64,000 nt of DNA, taken from NCBI GenBank assembly GCA_009193035.1, contig SWDT01000007.1, forward strand, positions 372,001 to 436,000. Reading direction: 5' to 3'. Positions 20,301-31,549 of the stretch are shown here, one piece after another. The stretch comes from Halicephalobus mephisto (Eukaryota > Nematoda > Chromadorea > Rhabditida > Panagrolaimidae). The position numbers were made by a program, and so were the translations under genes. The notes beneath the pieces are model-generated. The model was given only the letters and a program-made list of their open reading frames with translations. It had not been told where the DNA came from and did not search any database. Position 1 is the first letter of the stretch. The number at the start of each line of letters is the position of its first letter.

Positions 20301-23264
20301 TCCGTCGTCACAGCCACTCTCCAATCATCTGCTCCACTGTCTATGAGAGCAATTTTAACTTCAACTCGATGATAATTAATTAACGAAATTATTAAGGCTA
20401 CTGTAGAAGCCACACAAAGAGATCTCAGAGAAACCGACATGAGCGATTCCTAAAAACAAAGTTTTTACTTTTCATGTAAAATTCGGAAGCAAGAAAAGAA
20501 GGAGAGGAGGAGGAAGGGAGGGACTAGGGTGAGGGTAAAGATCGAAAGCAGAGTTAGGGTTAGAGTTGAGGTTGAAGTTAAAGTTAGGCTTAGGGCTAGG
20601 GTTAGAGTTAGAGTCAATGTTAGGGTTAGGGTTAAGGGTAAGGTTAGGCTTAGGCTTAGGGTCAGAGTTAGAGTTAAGGTTAGGGTTAGGGTTAGGGTCA
20701 GGGTTAGGCTTAGGGTTAAACTTAGGGGTAAGGTTAGGAATGAGGTTAAGGTTAATATTAAAATTAAGGCTAGAGTTGTGGTTCAGATAGGATCAATATT
20801 AGGATTAAGGTCGGAAGTAAGGTTAGGATCAGGATCAGAGATAAGGTTAGGGTTGAATCAATATCAAGTTTAGACTTAGGGTCGGGGTTAGGGGACTTAC
20901 TTTGGTGATCAATTTGAGAGCGGTCAATTCTCCGTCGATCACGATTAGGATCAATCCGATGATGGCCAGCAAAAGTGACAAATCACAGACCCGATTCCGC
21001 TTCTGGAAGAGGACCTTCCTCTGACGACATCTCATTTTCGCCGTCGAATCACTGAAGATACAGTATCCAATGATGTTTAATTCGACCATTTTCTTAATCC
21101 AGAAAAATCAAAATTTTTAATAAAAATAACAAATTCAAACACGTTTTTAAATTAAAAAAGTTTAAAAAAATTCGAAAATAAAAAATTTCGAAAAAATTTA
21201 ATTTAAATAATTCTAAAAAATAAAACTAAATAATTCTAAAAAAAATAAAATTAAATAATTTAAGAAAAAATATAAATATACTAATTTTAAGAAAAAATAA
21301 AAATTAAATAATTTAAAAAAAAATTAAAATTAAATAATTTAAGAAAAAATAAAAATATACTAATTTAAAAAAAAATAAAAATTAAATAATTTAAGAAAAA
21401 ATAAAAATTAAATAATTAAAAAAAGTAAAATTAAATTAAATAATTTAAGAAAAAATTAAAATTAAATAATTTTAAAAAAAATTAAAATTAAATAATTTAA
21501 GAAAAAATTAAAATTAAATAATTTAAAAAAAAATTAAATTAAATAATTTAAGAAAAAATAAAAATATACTAATTTTAAAAAAAGTAAAATTAAATAATTT
21601 AAGAAAAAATAAAAATGTACTAATTTTGAGTCGCTTTTTTTATTTAAAGTAATTTCAGATTACGAAAGCGGTATTTTGAAAATTGTCCAACTTTATAGGA
21701 AAGGTGTAGATTGAATTCCACCAAGCTCATTAAAAACGACCAGTTCCCGAGTAACTCCGCCTTTTTTTCCCGGGAAATCTGGTTAAAAGCCATTCACTTA
21801 ATTTAATAATACTATTATAAAAAAATTGAAATGGGAAGTTTTACAAAAATGCCCTGACACGCATTTCTGGAGATTTTTAGAATTTTATTAAATAAAGATA
21901 CAAAAATTAAAAATGAATTTTTTTTAAAATGGTCTTGACACGAATTTTAAGAAATTTAAAAACTTTCAAAATTAAAGTATTACGAAAATTAAACATTTTA
22001 AAAAAAGTTGTTTTTTAAATTACGGTATTACAAAAAATAAAAAATTAATTAAAAATAATTTTTTAAAATAAGTTTTAAGAAATTTAAAAACTTTCAAAAT
22101 TAAAGTATTACAAAAAATAAAAAAATAATTTAAAAAAAATTTTTTAAAATAAGTTTTAAGAAATTTAAAAATTTCCAAAATTACGGTATTACAAAAAATG
22201 AAAAAATAATTTTAAAAAAATTTTTCAAAATTACGATATTACAAAAAATAAAAAAATAATTTTTTAAAATAAGTTTTTAAAAATTTTCAAAATTATTTTC
22301 TCATAAAATTAAAAATAAAAATTATGAAATAATCTGAATGCGAAATTTTATAAAATGTCAGTAAATTTCGAAACTTTTATTAAGATTTCATAAATTTTCA
22401 AAAAATTCTATAAGATTCTCAAAATTTTCTGGAATCTTCGGCATAATTTCAGAAAATTTCTAAGATTTCATAAATCTTCAAAAATCCCACAAGATTCTGA
22501 AATCTTCAAAAATCCTCGAAAAAATTCCGAAAGATTTCTAAATTTTAATCGACTTCAGAAAATCCCACAAGATTCTGAAATTTTTTAAAATCTTCGAAAA
22601 AATTCTAAAATATTTCCAAATTTTCACTGATTTCATAAATCTTCAAAAATTCAACAAGATTCTGAAATTTCCTAGAATCTTCGAAAAAATTCTAAAATAT
22701 TTTTAAATTTTAATCGACTTCAGAAAATTCAACAAAATTTTCAAAATTTCTAAAATTTTTTCCGAAATTTCCAAAAGCTTCTGTATATTTCGAAACGCTT
22801 TCCAAAAAGCTTTTATAAGATCCTGAAAGTTTTTAAAAGCTTCCGAAAAATCCAAAATTTGATAAAATTTAAATTTCAATAAAACCAAAAAAAACTTTTT
22901 TAAAAAAGTCAGAACTGAAAAATGATAGGGGTTTTTTTTTGAGTAATTCCTAAACAAACAAACGAAGGACAAAAATTCCAAAGTCATCGACATGGTCCTG
23001 GATGCCCTCAGGAAACGAGTTTATCTGAAGTCAATTTGCGGTCAAAATTTAATCTAATTTAAAATCAAAAACGAATTTGAATTAAATTTTTGGATTTTTC
23101 TGGATTAAAAAATTTTCAAAAAACAAACCTTGTGATCGATATACCGTATCCAGATTGCCGACGACGAATGACCTTTACTGTAGAACTCAGTCGTTTCGGA
23201 ACTGCCGAACTACCTGTTTCGAGATCCGTGACGTCAAATCGAACGTCACCGTTGCATTTTTCTT
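17390..23264 (-). CDS. Small-conductance Ca2+-activated K+ channel, core exons (KCNL/SK family)
   Basis: Six minus-strand exons: 23264-23129, 21051-20901, 20449-20160, 19473-19153, 18784-18590 and 17993-17390. Entry phase is 1 and internal phases 2, 0, 2, 2, 2 all agree. The second exon has the SK-type RKVLFQKRNR and S1. The third carries S2, DSGADDWRVAVTTERI, S3 and the start of S4. The fourth has S4 (VPMFLRAYLLCRF), S5 and the pore helix plus filter SVGYGDIVP. The fifth has S6 and RKLELSRAEKHV, the start of the calmodulin-binding domain, which continues in exon 6 (HQRKFLNAINEFRRIKWDQRKL) with a coiled coil, then a Ser/Gln/Pro-rich tail. The family forms tetramers that open when Ca2+-calmodulin binds and hyperpolarise excitable cells. 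The 5' end is supplied by alternative first exons upstream. An ATG at 21089 could also start a short form. Confidence 0.93.
18060..18440. repeat. ~84 bp array with GCAACATGCGTGCAACGTTTG in an SK intron
   Basis: About four to five units carrying CTGCAACATGCGTGCAACGT and GATTAGATTAATTTCGAAG. Part of the GTTGC-AGCAA-GTGC repeat superfamily seen again near 34.8, 52.7 and 60.4 kb. Confidence 0.8.
18810..19140. repeat. ~33-60 bp array of TTCATATATGAAAA in an SK intron
   Basis: Palindromic TTCATATATGAA words alternate with TTAAAAAATAACAAA. About ten copies between the pore exon and the S6 exon. Confidence 0.8.
19500..20150. repeat. ~55 bp hairpin array (TTTTGGCGAAA...AACGCCAAA)
   Basis: At least eleven units. 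Each joins GATTTTGGCGAAACGTCACT with AACGCCAAA, so TTTGGCG and CGCCAAA pair within or between units. It fills the SK intron between exons 20160 and 19473. Long frames on both strands here are artefacts. Confidence 0.9.
20520..20895. repeat. Telomere-like (TTAGGG/TTAGGC/GTTAGA)n tract in an SK intron
   Basis: Degenerate hexamers dominated by GTTAGG and TTAGGG, including GTTAGGCTTAGGCTTAGGG near 20645. G-rich on the plus strand. It lies in the intron between the S1 exon and the S2 exon and ends only a few bases from the donor at 20900. The nematode telomere repeat is TTAGGC, so this may be an interstitial telomeric relic or simply a purine-rich microsatellite. Confidence 0.8.
21100..21630. repeat. 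~30 bp AT-rich minisatellite in SK intron
   Basis: TTAAATAATTTAAGAAAAAATAAAAA repeated about 15 times between S1 exon and the common exon. Confidence 0.8.
21655..21810. other. GC-richer unique island in SK intron
   Basis: About 150 bases with higher GC than its surroundings, including TTCCCGAGTAACTCCGCC and TTCCCGGGAAATC. No open frame with good splice sites. On the minus strand it holds CCTATAAAG, so it could be a promoter or enhancer for a short SK isoform starting at 21089. That is a guess. Confidence 0.25.
21820..22340. repeat. AT-rich degenerate repeats with TAAAGTATTACAAAAAATA
   Basis: Five or so copies of a ~70-100 bp unit with TTTAAAAACTTTCAAAATTA and GGTATTACAAAAAAT. Includes CCCTGACACGCATTTC near 21851 and GGTCTTGACACGAATTTT near 21932. 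Confidence 0.7.
22360..22870. repeat. ~70-90 bp repeats with TTCAAAAATCCCACAAGATTC
   Basis: Units with ATTTCATAAATCTTCAAAAA and CACAAGATTCTGAAATCTTC. An open minus frame (22703-22993) is repeat-derived. Confidence 0.65.
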
Positions 23265-24440
23265 CTGAAGAAAAAAATTATTTTTTTTTATAAAAAAAAT
23301 TATTTTTTTTTACAAAAAAATTGTATTTTAGTTTTTACTTAGTTTTAGGTAAAAATGACCTTATTTGGATTTATGTAAGAATAACCAACTCCAAACAGGA
23401 ACGATCCCGTTGGACATTAAGTGCAGATAACCTTACTTGGCCTTAGTAGAGGTAATTTTACTTCCAATGGAGATAATCCCCTTTGATATTAGGTGCAAAT
23501 GATTTTATTTAATCTTAGGTTTAAGCGACTTTAAGCGCAGATAACTACGCCTACGTTGAAGCAGAGATAACTTTATTGTATCATAAATGTAGATAACTAT
23601 GCTTAAATTAAAGTAGAGATAACTTTATTGTATTATAAATGTAGATAACTATGCTTAAATTAAAGCAGATATAATCTTACTGTATCATAAGCACAGATAA
23701 CTACGCTTAAATAAAAATAGAAATAACTATATTTAATCTTACAAAAATATGTTTTTAATTGACTTTATACGAAAATGATTTTAGACGGGTGAGATGTTTG
23801 GTCTCAAATGGAAATAACCTCACTAAATCTTAAGTATGAATAGCCTTGCTTAGTTCTAGATTCGAGTAACTTCACTTAAACTTAGGCTAAGATGCCTTAA
23901 TTGATCTTATACAGAGATGATCTTAGGTGGACATGAACCTACTTAATCTTGAATGAAGATGACTTTACTTGACCTCATACAGAAGTATTTTAGGTGATAA
24001 TAATGCTACTTAACTTTAGGTACGGATAACACCGCTTTGTAATAAACTAGAATAAATTTAACTCAATTTTTAAGGACGTAATTTTACTTAACTTTAATTA
24101 CAAGTAAATTTACTTTGTTTTAATTTAAAGCAACATTATTTAATTTTTAAAGAAGTAACTCTAAGTGGTAATAGTGCTACTTAACTTTAAGCACAGATAA
24201 CACCACTTTATCGTAAGCTAAAATGAATTTAACTCAATTTGTAAGGATGTAATTTTATTTAACTTTTAACACAGGTGACCCTACTCTGTTGTAAGCTGTA
24301 GTGACTCTAATTGGCTTTATAAGGATATAGTCCTACTTAATTTCAAGCACAAGCAATCCCAGTTTGTCTGGAGTTAGGGTGGCATTATTTGACTTTACAA
24401 AGAAGCAATTTTCTATGATGTTAGACAAGGGTAACCTTAT
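23265..24440. repeat. Degenerate TAGATAACTATGCTTAAATTAAAG repeats upstream of the common SK exon
   Basis: Roughly 40-60 bp units with AGATAACTTTATTGTATCATA and ACTTTAGGTGCAGATAAC over about 1.1 kb (23340-24430). It separates the common exon from the nearest alternative first exon. Confidence 0.65.
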
Positions 24441-24523
24441 TTGACGCACAGTGGAAATAAAAATAATATATTAATTTTTTAACTTGTGTATTTTTAACCT
24501 ATTAAAGACAGATAAAACTCAAC

Positions 24524-24785
24524 CAGGAATGACTTCAAAGTCGTCGTCATCGACTGTCTGAATCCCCATGAGCTTACAGACCACATCGAAGACGTCAGGT
24601 TTGGAGTTCAGTCTTCGCTCAGAACGACAGCTATTCAACGTCTCCGTTCTTGAATATCTTTTTTCTTGGACGGATTTCGTCGATAAAGATCTTTTTTTTT
24701 CTCTCGCTGGATTGAACTCCAGTGATCTCGTAGGAGCGGATTTCTTCCTATCGGATTTAGCCTCAGGATAATAAATACCGGACAT
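24524..24785 (-). CDS. SK channel alternative first exon F
   Basis: ATG at 24785, then MSGIYYPEAKSDRKKSAPTR and a basic, Ser/Arg-rich region, ending with DVVCKLMGIQ and the acidic TVDDDDFEVIP. 87 codons plus one base, so the exit phase is 1, which fits the common exon at 23264 and gives a Glu at the junction. The predicted isoform is 652 aa. The donor is GTTGAG, a weak site. If it is not used, the frame closes one codon later (88 aa total). Composition, strand and phase make it a probable N-terminus of the SK gene. No known domain. Confidence 0.6.
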
Positions 24786-25199
24786 TTTTTACGAAAATTT
24801 CGTTTTAGAAAAAAAGAAAAAAAAGAAAAAATAATTTTACGAAAAAGTATTACTTTAGAAAAATTCAATTTCAGGTGTTTTAAATTAGTTTTTTTCTATT
24901 TTTAATTATGTAAAAACTAATTTTATTTCGATTCAGGTGGTTTTTTCAAAAATTGCTGTTTTCTATTTTTAATTTTTAATTAATCGATAAAAAATTTCAT
25001 AATTTTGTATTTTAAAACTAAAGTTGTAATTTAAAAATAATTATTTTATATTTTTGGAAACCTCGATTTAAATTTACAATCAACATTATGGATGTTGTAA
25101 AAAAAATTATTTTAAAAGTTCTGTTGTTTTATAAAATTTTTTAATTAGACAAAAATTACAAATTTTGACCGTATTAGGGTTACTAAAGATACTATTTTT

Positions 25200-25480
25200 T
25201 TGTGAAAAATTAAAGTGGATGATGTTAAGGATAAGGGTAGGGATCTTCGTAGTGTGGTGTTATATCAGTTTAGAGAACTCTCTTCTCTAGTAAAGTAACT
25301 ATTATCGACTTTTATTTTATTTTTTTAACTACATTATTTTTCTTAATATAAAATTAAAATAAAAGGGACTAAGGATCTTCAAGTGAGCTGTTACATCAGT
25401 TTAGAGAATTTTTTTGACTAAAGTGAATATTGTAGATTTTTGTTTTATTAATTTTGAACTACATTATATCCTTTAATGTG
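25200..25480. repeat. ~135-180 bp direct repeat (TTATATCAGTTTAGAGAA)
   Basis: Two to three related copies with GATCTTCGTAGTGTG/GATCTTCAAGTGAGC and TTAGAGAACTCTC, then ACTACATTAT. Confidence 0.6.
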
Positions 25481-25506
25481 TAATGAGACTTAAGGTGGCT
25501 AAGAAG

Positions 25507-25744
25507 TACACAAAAAACGTAACTTTTGATACAGTAACAAATGAAAATCATTACTATTATGTTTTAATTTTCTTCACAAATATCAAATATTCATGAAAAA
25601 TGTGACGATTGTAATATTTTATAATTGTTAAGAAGTTTCGTTTTTTGTGAAATGCGAAATATCCATGAAGATTGTGACGATTGTGTCACATTTTTATTAT
25701 ATTTCGCAATTTTTAAGAAGTCAAAAGTTTCGTTTTTTTGTGTA
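25507..25744. mobile_element. ACACAAAAA-type MITE, copy 2 (enlarged)
   Basis: TACACAAAAAACGTAACTTT at the left and AAAAGTTTCGTTTTTTTGTG at the right. It contains an internal duplication of the right half (AATGTGACGATTGT twice). Confidence 0.7.
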
Positions 25745-26180
25745 GGGAAACTTTCGCCAATCTAGGTCCCTTTTTTAACTTCATTGAAAATTCAAAATTT
25801 CTGTCGTATTAGATTTCTCGAATATATTTAATGTTTTTTAAGCATGTTTATGGTAAACGTAAGGGTGAGAGTAATTTGAAAAAGTAGGAAATACGCTGAC
25901 TAAAAACTCCGATTAAGCATTCCGAGGCGGTGCTTCTGAATCTATCTAGATTAGTCAGACAAGTCAAACCTTTTTTTTCAAATCTACGTGATTGTGGATT
26001 ACTTTTCAAAAATATAATTTGAAACATAATCCTTTGGATTTTAAAAATCCCAAAAAGTCAACAAAAATGACATTCGAATTGAGCTAGTACCTACAGTATC
26101 CCCAGGAAGGAAATCGTACTGAGTTGAAATCCTAGTCACATGGAAAATGTCAATTTTAAAAAATAAAAATTACAAAATAC

Positions 26181-26268
26181 CTATTTCAAAAGTAACTTTT
26201 TTAAAAAATTCATCCTGCAACGGAACAGAAGAAAAATTCGAAGAAGATTTTCGAAATCCCTTTGGCAT
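26181..26268 (-). CDS. SK channel alternative first exon E
   Basis: Short ATG-initiated exon: MPKGFRKSSSNFSSVP, then QDEFFKKVTFEI, ending at a GTATTT donor in phase 1. It joins the common exon at 23264 in frame and gives a predicted 594 aa isoform. Unspliced, it stops three codons later. The Ser-rich start followed by an acidic/aromatic end resembles the ends of exons D and F. Its small size means chance is possible. The shared phase and strand with D and F support it. Confidence 0.5.
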
Positions 26269-26319
26269 TATTTTCGAAGAACAGTAGCACTATTATGAAA
26301 ATTAAAAATGAAACTTTTT

Positions 26320-26960
26320 AAAAATGGTCTCGACACGAAATTCAAAAAAGTCTTAGAAAATCCCAGAATTCAGAATTCTGCGAAATTTTGAAACTTATGA
26401 AATTTCACAAATCTAAAAAGTTCCAAAATTTCGGATTCTAGAAACTTCAAGAAAATTCTGAATTCTAGAAGATCTTCAAAAATTTTCAATATTTTGAAAC
26501 CTACGATGGAATTTTTTAAATTTTCATAGAATTCCACAAATTGCGAAATCCTAAAAGATCTTTGGAAATTTTTGAAGATTCCAGAAACCTACAAAATTTT
26601 CAACGATTTCAGAATATTCGATTAAATTTTCAAAAATTTTAATAAAAATCTAAAAATTTTAAATTTTTTAAAAGTTAGATTTTCGAAAATTTTAAAAATT
26701 TTAATAAAAATCTAAGAATTTTCAAAAACTCTTAAGAATTTCAGAAAATTATTAAAATTTTTAAAAAATTTAAAATTTTTTAAAAGTTAGATTTTCGAAA
26801 ATTTTAGAAATTTTAATAAAAATCTAAAAATTTCCAAAATTTTTGAGAATTATTATTTTTATAAAATTTTAAAACTTTCCAAAAACACAAAATTTTCTGA
26901 TTTTAAAAACTTTGAATTTTGGAAAATTTTTAATTTTTACAAAATCCCAACACCAACCAA
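26320..26960. repeat. Degenerate AATTTTCAAAAATCTAGAAA-type repeats
   Basis: Begins with a GGTCTCGACACGAAATTC motif near 26327 and decays into A/T-rich repeats with TAAAAATTTTAATAAAAATC. Confidence 0.55.
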
Positions 26961-27123
26961 AAAAAAATTTTTGAACAAACTGGTTCAATTTTTCGAAACA
27001 AATTTGATGCTGCCAAGGAAATAAAAATAAACTTTTAGAATTAAATATTCGAATTTATTTAAAAATGGGAACCATAGTGTATCCTTGGATACATGTGGTT
27101 CTCCGAGGACACGGGGGACTGAC

Positions 27124-27514
27124 CTTTGATGGCCACGAACTGGTCCATCATCTTTTTTTTCCGCTGGCAGTCGTTGGGGGTGTCGTTCGTGGGGTTGCTG
27201 GAGGGCATGAAGGGGATGTACTTCTCGAAGGATCTCCAGTAAGTGGATCCTTTTCGATTCTGGATTTTTGAATTTTCGTCAGGAGGATTGGGGATTGTTG
27301 GATGGGGGAATTGGACTACAGTACCCCCCATGGAAGCCCTCCTCTTGGCTTCCGTCGTCGACATCCTTCTGAATCTTTGATCACCCAGAAGAGGGGTCTT
27401 CGCAGTAGGTGTCTTCCTGGAGTCCATGGAAGTCCACCGAGTGCCGCTTCTGAAGGACCCCCTGGGGGTCGCGGAGGAGGCCCGGGGACCGTCGATGAAT
27501 GCAGCGCTCATCAT
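27124..27514 (-). CDS. SK channel alternative first exon D
   Basis: ATG ATG at 27514, 130 codons plus one base. Reads MMSAAFIDGPRASSATPRGS, then a basic Ser/Thr/Arg-rich region (KTPTAKTPLLGDQRFRR, EAKRRASMGG), then STYWRSFEKYIPFMP and KKKMMDQFVAIK. Exit phase 1 at a GTCAGT donor, matching the common exon; predicted isoform 695 aa. Without splicing, the frame continues 20 codons to a stop at 27059 and would be a 151 aa protein. This is the most GC-rich coding-like block of the 24-64 kb region. RRAS and similar sites could be phosphorylated by basophilic kinases. No conserved domain recognised. Confidence 0.68.
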
Positions 27515-27699
27515 CAGTCAAGAAATCGAAAAAAACATCCCACATCCAAAAAAAATATTTTACAAAACCAAATCCTCAACGACGACCATTCTAATCCAAA
27601 AAAAAATAAATATCTTATTCAAAAAAATCTGGATTTTCTTCACAATCGTTTCGAAATTTATATCTAGTCCTAAAAAATAATTTTTGTTTTTTTAAACAT

Positions 27700-28400
27700 T
27701 ACACGGAAATTCAAAATCGATTTTTTAAAATTGTAAATGAATAAGGTTTAATTTTGTTCATTGGGAATTTTTCCAAAGACCTGGCTTTACTGGATATGGA
27801 TTTCAATAAAAAAGTCCATTCTGACTGAGTCAAGGAAATTGCGAGACTAAATGTTCTCAAGACTAGACATAAAATACAAAAAAAAACGAATAAAAAATTT
27901 TAAAAATCAAAGAAAATTTAAAAATTAAAAGAAAAAAATAAAATTTAAACTTTAAAAAAAAATTAAAATTAAATTTAAATTTTTAAAATTAAACTATTAA
28001 ATCTTAAATTACGAAATTTCAAAAAAAAGTTTAAATATTTAAAAATTATTAAAATTATTTCAATTTTTACTAAATTTACATTTTTATTTTAAAAAAAAAT
28101 TTAATTTTAAAAAAATTTAATTTAAAAAGTAAATTTTAAAAAAAGTTTAGTTTTGAAATAAATTTAAAAAGTAAATTTTTAAAAGTTTAATTTAAAAAGT
28201 AAATTTTAGAAAAAGTTTAGTTTCGAAATAAATTTTACAAAAAAGTTTAATCTAATAAAAATTTAATTTAAAAAGTAAATTTAAAAAAAAGTTTAGTTTT
28301 GAAATAAATTTTACAAAAAAATTTAATTTTAAAAAAAAATTTAAAAAAAAGTTTAGTTTTGAAATAAATTTGAAAAGTAAATTTTAGAAATTCATAAACA
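27700..28400. repeat. AT-rich tract with AAAAAGTTTAGTTTTGAAATAA units
   Basis: At about 28080-28380, ~50 bp units with TTTAGTTTTGAAATAAATTT. Upstream of that, plain A/T low complexity. No gene seen. Confidence 0.6.
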
Positions 28401-28559
28401 GCAACCTCCAATTTTTCGCATTCGACTGTCGATTTACTTTTTTCTAAAAACGAAAAGTGTTCCTCCTCCTCCTAATGTGTGAGAAAAAATAATTGTATGT
28501 TTTCCATATTTTTTATCCTAAGAAAAATACAAAAATTACTTGTCTTTCGTATTACTAAA

Positions 28560-29230
28560 GTTGACGTTCAAAGTTAAACATCAAAATTTGGATTTTTCGT
28601 GTTAGAAAATTTTAGATTTTTCTATTTTTAAAAAGTTGTATTTTATTTTATTTAACTTTTTTTGATCTAGACTTGATTTATGAATTGTTTCTCAACACCA
28701 AAAATCCAAATTAAATAATATCAAACCTAATGTTCAAAGTTAAACATCAAAATTTGGATTTTTCGTGTTAGAAAATTTTAGATTTTTCTATTTTAAAAGT
28801 TGTATTTTATTTTATTTAACTTCTTTCACTTTAGACTTGATTTATGAATTTTGTCTTAACACGAAAAATCCAAATTAAATAATATCAAACCTAATGTTTA
28901 AAATTTAAATTTTTCGTGTTAGAAAATTTTAGATTTTTTTATTTTAAAAAACTGAACTCTAATACTACGAAAGTTTGGATTTTTCGTGTTGAGACACAAT
29001 TCATAAATTAAATCTAGATCAAAAAAAGTTAAATAAAATAAGTTACAATTTTTAAAAATGAGAAAATCTAAAATTTTCTAACACGAAAAATCCGAATTTT
29101 GATGTTTAACTTTGAACATTAGGTTTGATATTATTTAGTTTGGATTTTTGGTGTTAAGACACAATTCATAAATCAAGTCTAGATCAAAAAAAGTTAAATA
29201 AAATAAAGTACAAAGTTAAACTTCGAATTT
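28560..29230. repeat. Palindromic repeat cluster (GTTAAACATCAAAATTTGG)
   Basis: Three direct copies at about 28570, 28730 and 28885 carry ATTTTTCGTGTTAGAAAATTTTAG. They are followed at about 28990-29230 by copies in the opposite orientation (CTAAAATTTTCTAACACGAA). Together they form a large foldback with arms of several hundred bases. It is in an intron region of the minus-strand gene. Confidence 0.75.
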
Positions 29231-29399
29231 TCCGTGTTAAGACCCAACTTATGAGTTATGTTCAAACTAGAAAAATCAAGTTAATTTTTAATCATTAATT
29301 TAAATAAAATAAATTTTTAAAATAGAAAAATCCAAATTTCAACCCCGAACTCTGAGTTTCAATTTTGACAACACAGAGCACTGACATTGAGAAAAAGGA

Positions 29400-30420
29400 A
29401 TTTTTTAAATCCGTTAAGTATCCGCTGATTCAGCTACTTTGTAAACTTCTCTACTTTAATATCTCCCGGATTTACTATTTTTATTTTAAAAAATCCTAAA
29501 ATAACTTCAAAAATAATTAAAATTAAAAAACAATTTTCAATTTTTGGCGTTGTGTTCTGCTGACAACCTACTTGATTACGAAAGAGGGAAAAGTGTTCCC
29601 TACGTTATTTTCACACGATTAATATTCTAATTTTACAATATTTCTCGATCGTAAATAAACTAGTAAGATTACCTAACTCTAAAAGAAGAAATCGGAATCC
29701 TAAAAAATTACAAAAAAAATAAATGTTAATTTTTGACGTTGTGTTCTGCTGACAACCTATTTCGTTTCTAAGAAGGAAAAGTGTTCCCCATCCTATTTTC
29801 ACACGATTAATATTCTAATTTTACAGTACTTTTCGATCATAAACGAACCAAAAAATTTACTTAACTCCAAAAAAAGTCAGAATTCTAAAAAGTTACAAAA
29901 AAATAAATGTTAATTTTTGGCGTTGTGTTCTCTGAAAACGTATTTCATTTTTAAAGAGGAAGTGTTCCCTAATCATATTTGAATGTTTTTAATGTCTAAT
30001 TTCATAATATTTCTCAATTGTAAACAAAACCAAAAAGGTTACTTAACTCTAAAAAGAGGAATTATTTAAATCCACCAAGTATCTACGAAGTTATCTGGAT
30101 TTTTAATTTTCTACTTTAGTATCTACTAAATTTCCCATCTTAGATAACAAAGATTAATTTTAACATGATTTTAAAAAATATACTCAGAATCTTAAACATT
30201 TATGGAAAAAAACAAGTTTCAATTTTTGGCGTTGTGTTCCAACGTTAATTTAACTCATTTTTAAGAAGGAAAAGTGTTCTCTACGTTATTTTAATGATTG
30301 ATATTCTAATTTTACAATCTTTTTCAATTATAAACAAAACTGAAAAGGTTACTTAACTCTAAAAAAAGAAATTATTCAAATCCACCAAGTATCGGTTGAA
30401 ATACAACGTTTTAAAATTTG
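29400..30420. repeat. GGCGTTGTGTTC / AAGTGTTCCC satellite, locus 1
   Basis: About five ~185 bp units, each with TTTTTGGCGTTGTGTTC, GGAAAAGTGTTCCCTA and TAATATTCTAATTTTACA, then ACTTAACTCTAAAAAGA. The same family is at 48.2-49.7, 59.7-59.9 and 61.0-61.9 kb. The frame at 29611-29802 is repeat-derived. Confidence 0.85.
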
Positions 30421-30539
30421 GATTTTCTCAGAGAACACTTTGTAAAAAAAATAAAATTCAATCAAATCAGAACCAAATAATCACAGTTAAACTCGAGACA
30501 AATGTCGAAAGATTGAAGTCCATGTTTTTGAAAAAATTT

Positions 30540-31130
30540 AAAATATTTTTTTTTTAAATTCAAAAATTTCTGGGAATTTAAATATTTAAATAAGTTTTTC
30601 ATTTTTACTTCCTACGGATGTTTATTGGATTCAAAAGTTTAAAAATTTATATGTTTTTTTGTGAATTTCAAGAATAAAAAATTTCAAATATCAAAGTATT
30701 TCAAAATATGATTTAAAATAATTTTTAAAATTAAAAAAAAATAAATTTTAAAATTAAAAAAAAATTAAAATTTCATAAAAAAGTAATTTTCTAAATTAAA
30801 ATAATTTTCTAAATTAAAACAAATTTTTAAATTAAAATAATTTTCTAAATTAAAAAAAAATTTTAAATTAAAATAAATTTAAAAAAAAAACCAAATTTTT
30901 TTAAAAAATTATTTTCTAAATTTAAAATTATTTTTAAATTAAAATAAATTTTTTAAAAAAAATCAAAATTTCTTAAAAAATAATTTTCTAAATTTAAAAT
31001 TATTTTCTAAATTAAGAAAAAAATTTAAATTAAAATAAATTTTTAAATAAAATTAAAATTTCTTAAAAAATAAATTCTAAAATTTAAAGTAAATTTTTAA
31101 ATTAAAAAAAAAACGAAGAAAAAATTTTTG
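30540..31130. repeat. TTTTCTAAATTAAAATAATT low-complexity array
   Basis: Short A/T units repeated many times. No gene. Confidence 0.65.
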
Positions 31131-31208
31131 AGAAATATGAACAAGGAAATTGAGTGTTAATCCGAATAGATTTTCAGAAATCCCTTAAGGGCAATCGATA
31201 TAGATGGC

Positions 31209-31340
31209 TTAATCGTCCTCTTCATCGATTAACGGACGAGTCATCGAAGGAAATTTTTCCTTGAGGTGATGCTTCCTTGTTGAGTGTGAAAATTCATCTT
31301 TATTAATTTTTAATAAAAAATTTAAAATTAGCTCTAATCC
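31209..31340 (-). CDS. Candidate terminal exon, possible alternative 3' end of the upstream exon chain
   Basis: After the acceptor TTCTTAG (31341-31347) a 43-codon frame runs to TAA at 31209-31211. It begins GLELILNFLLK and ends KFPSMTRPLIDEEDD. The last ~25 codons are clearly richer in GC than their surroundings and look coding. It accepts phase 0, which is the exit phase of the exon at 39038-38982. If used, the upstream chain (55.9-39.0 kb) would make a short protein with no channel domain, or would be a separate gene. The first ~12 codons are AT-rich and may be chance. Confidence 0.35.
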   Translation of the reverse strand, partial: GLELILNFLLKINKDEFSHSTRKHHLKEKFPSMTRPLIDEEDD

Positions 31341-31549
31341 CTAAGAATCCATTTCCTTGAAATTAAATTTTTTATTGTTTTAAATTTGTATTTTTTAATT
31401 AAAAAGTTAATTTTTGTCAAAGAAACTTTTCAAAAGTGTTGTTTACGATTTCGTAGTTCGTGAAGTCTGTATTCAGAAGTTGTCCTTTGGTTTTTCAAAA
31501 TGATCTTCCGTGATGTGGAAAAAAATTTTTAAATTTATAAGTCAAAAAT

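Noticed and set aside
20529..20873. Long plus-strand ORFs rich in Arg/Val or Leu/Gly
   Set aside because: Translations of the TTAGG-type tract. They lie within an intron and have no domain.
22996..23040. An extra SK exon after the CTTCAG near 23031
   Set aside because: With the required phase 2 the first codon is a stop; the exon at 21051 fits instead.
27065..27680. Plus-strand ORFs over exon D
   Set aside because: Shadows of the minus-strand exon. No start or splice context.
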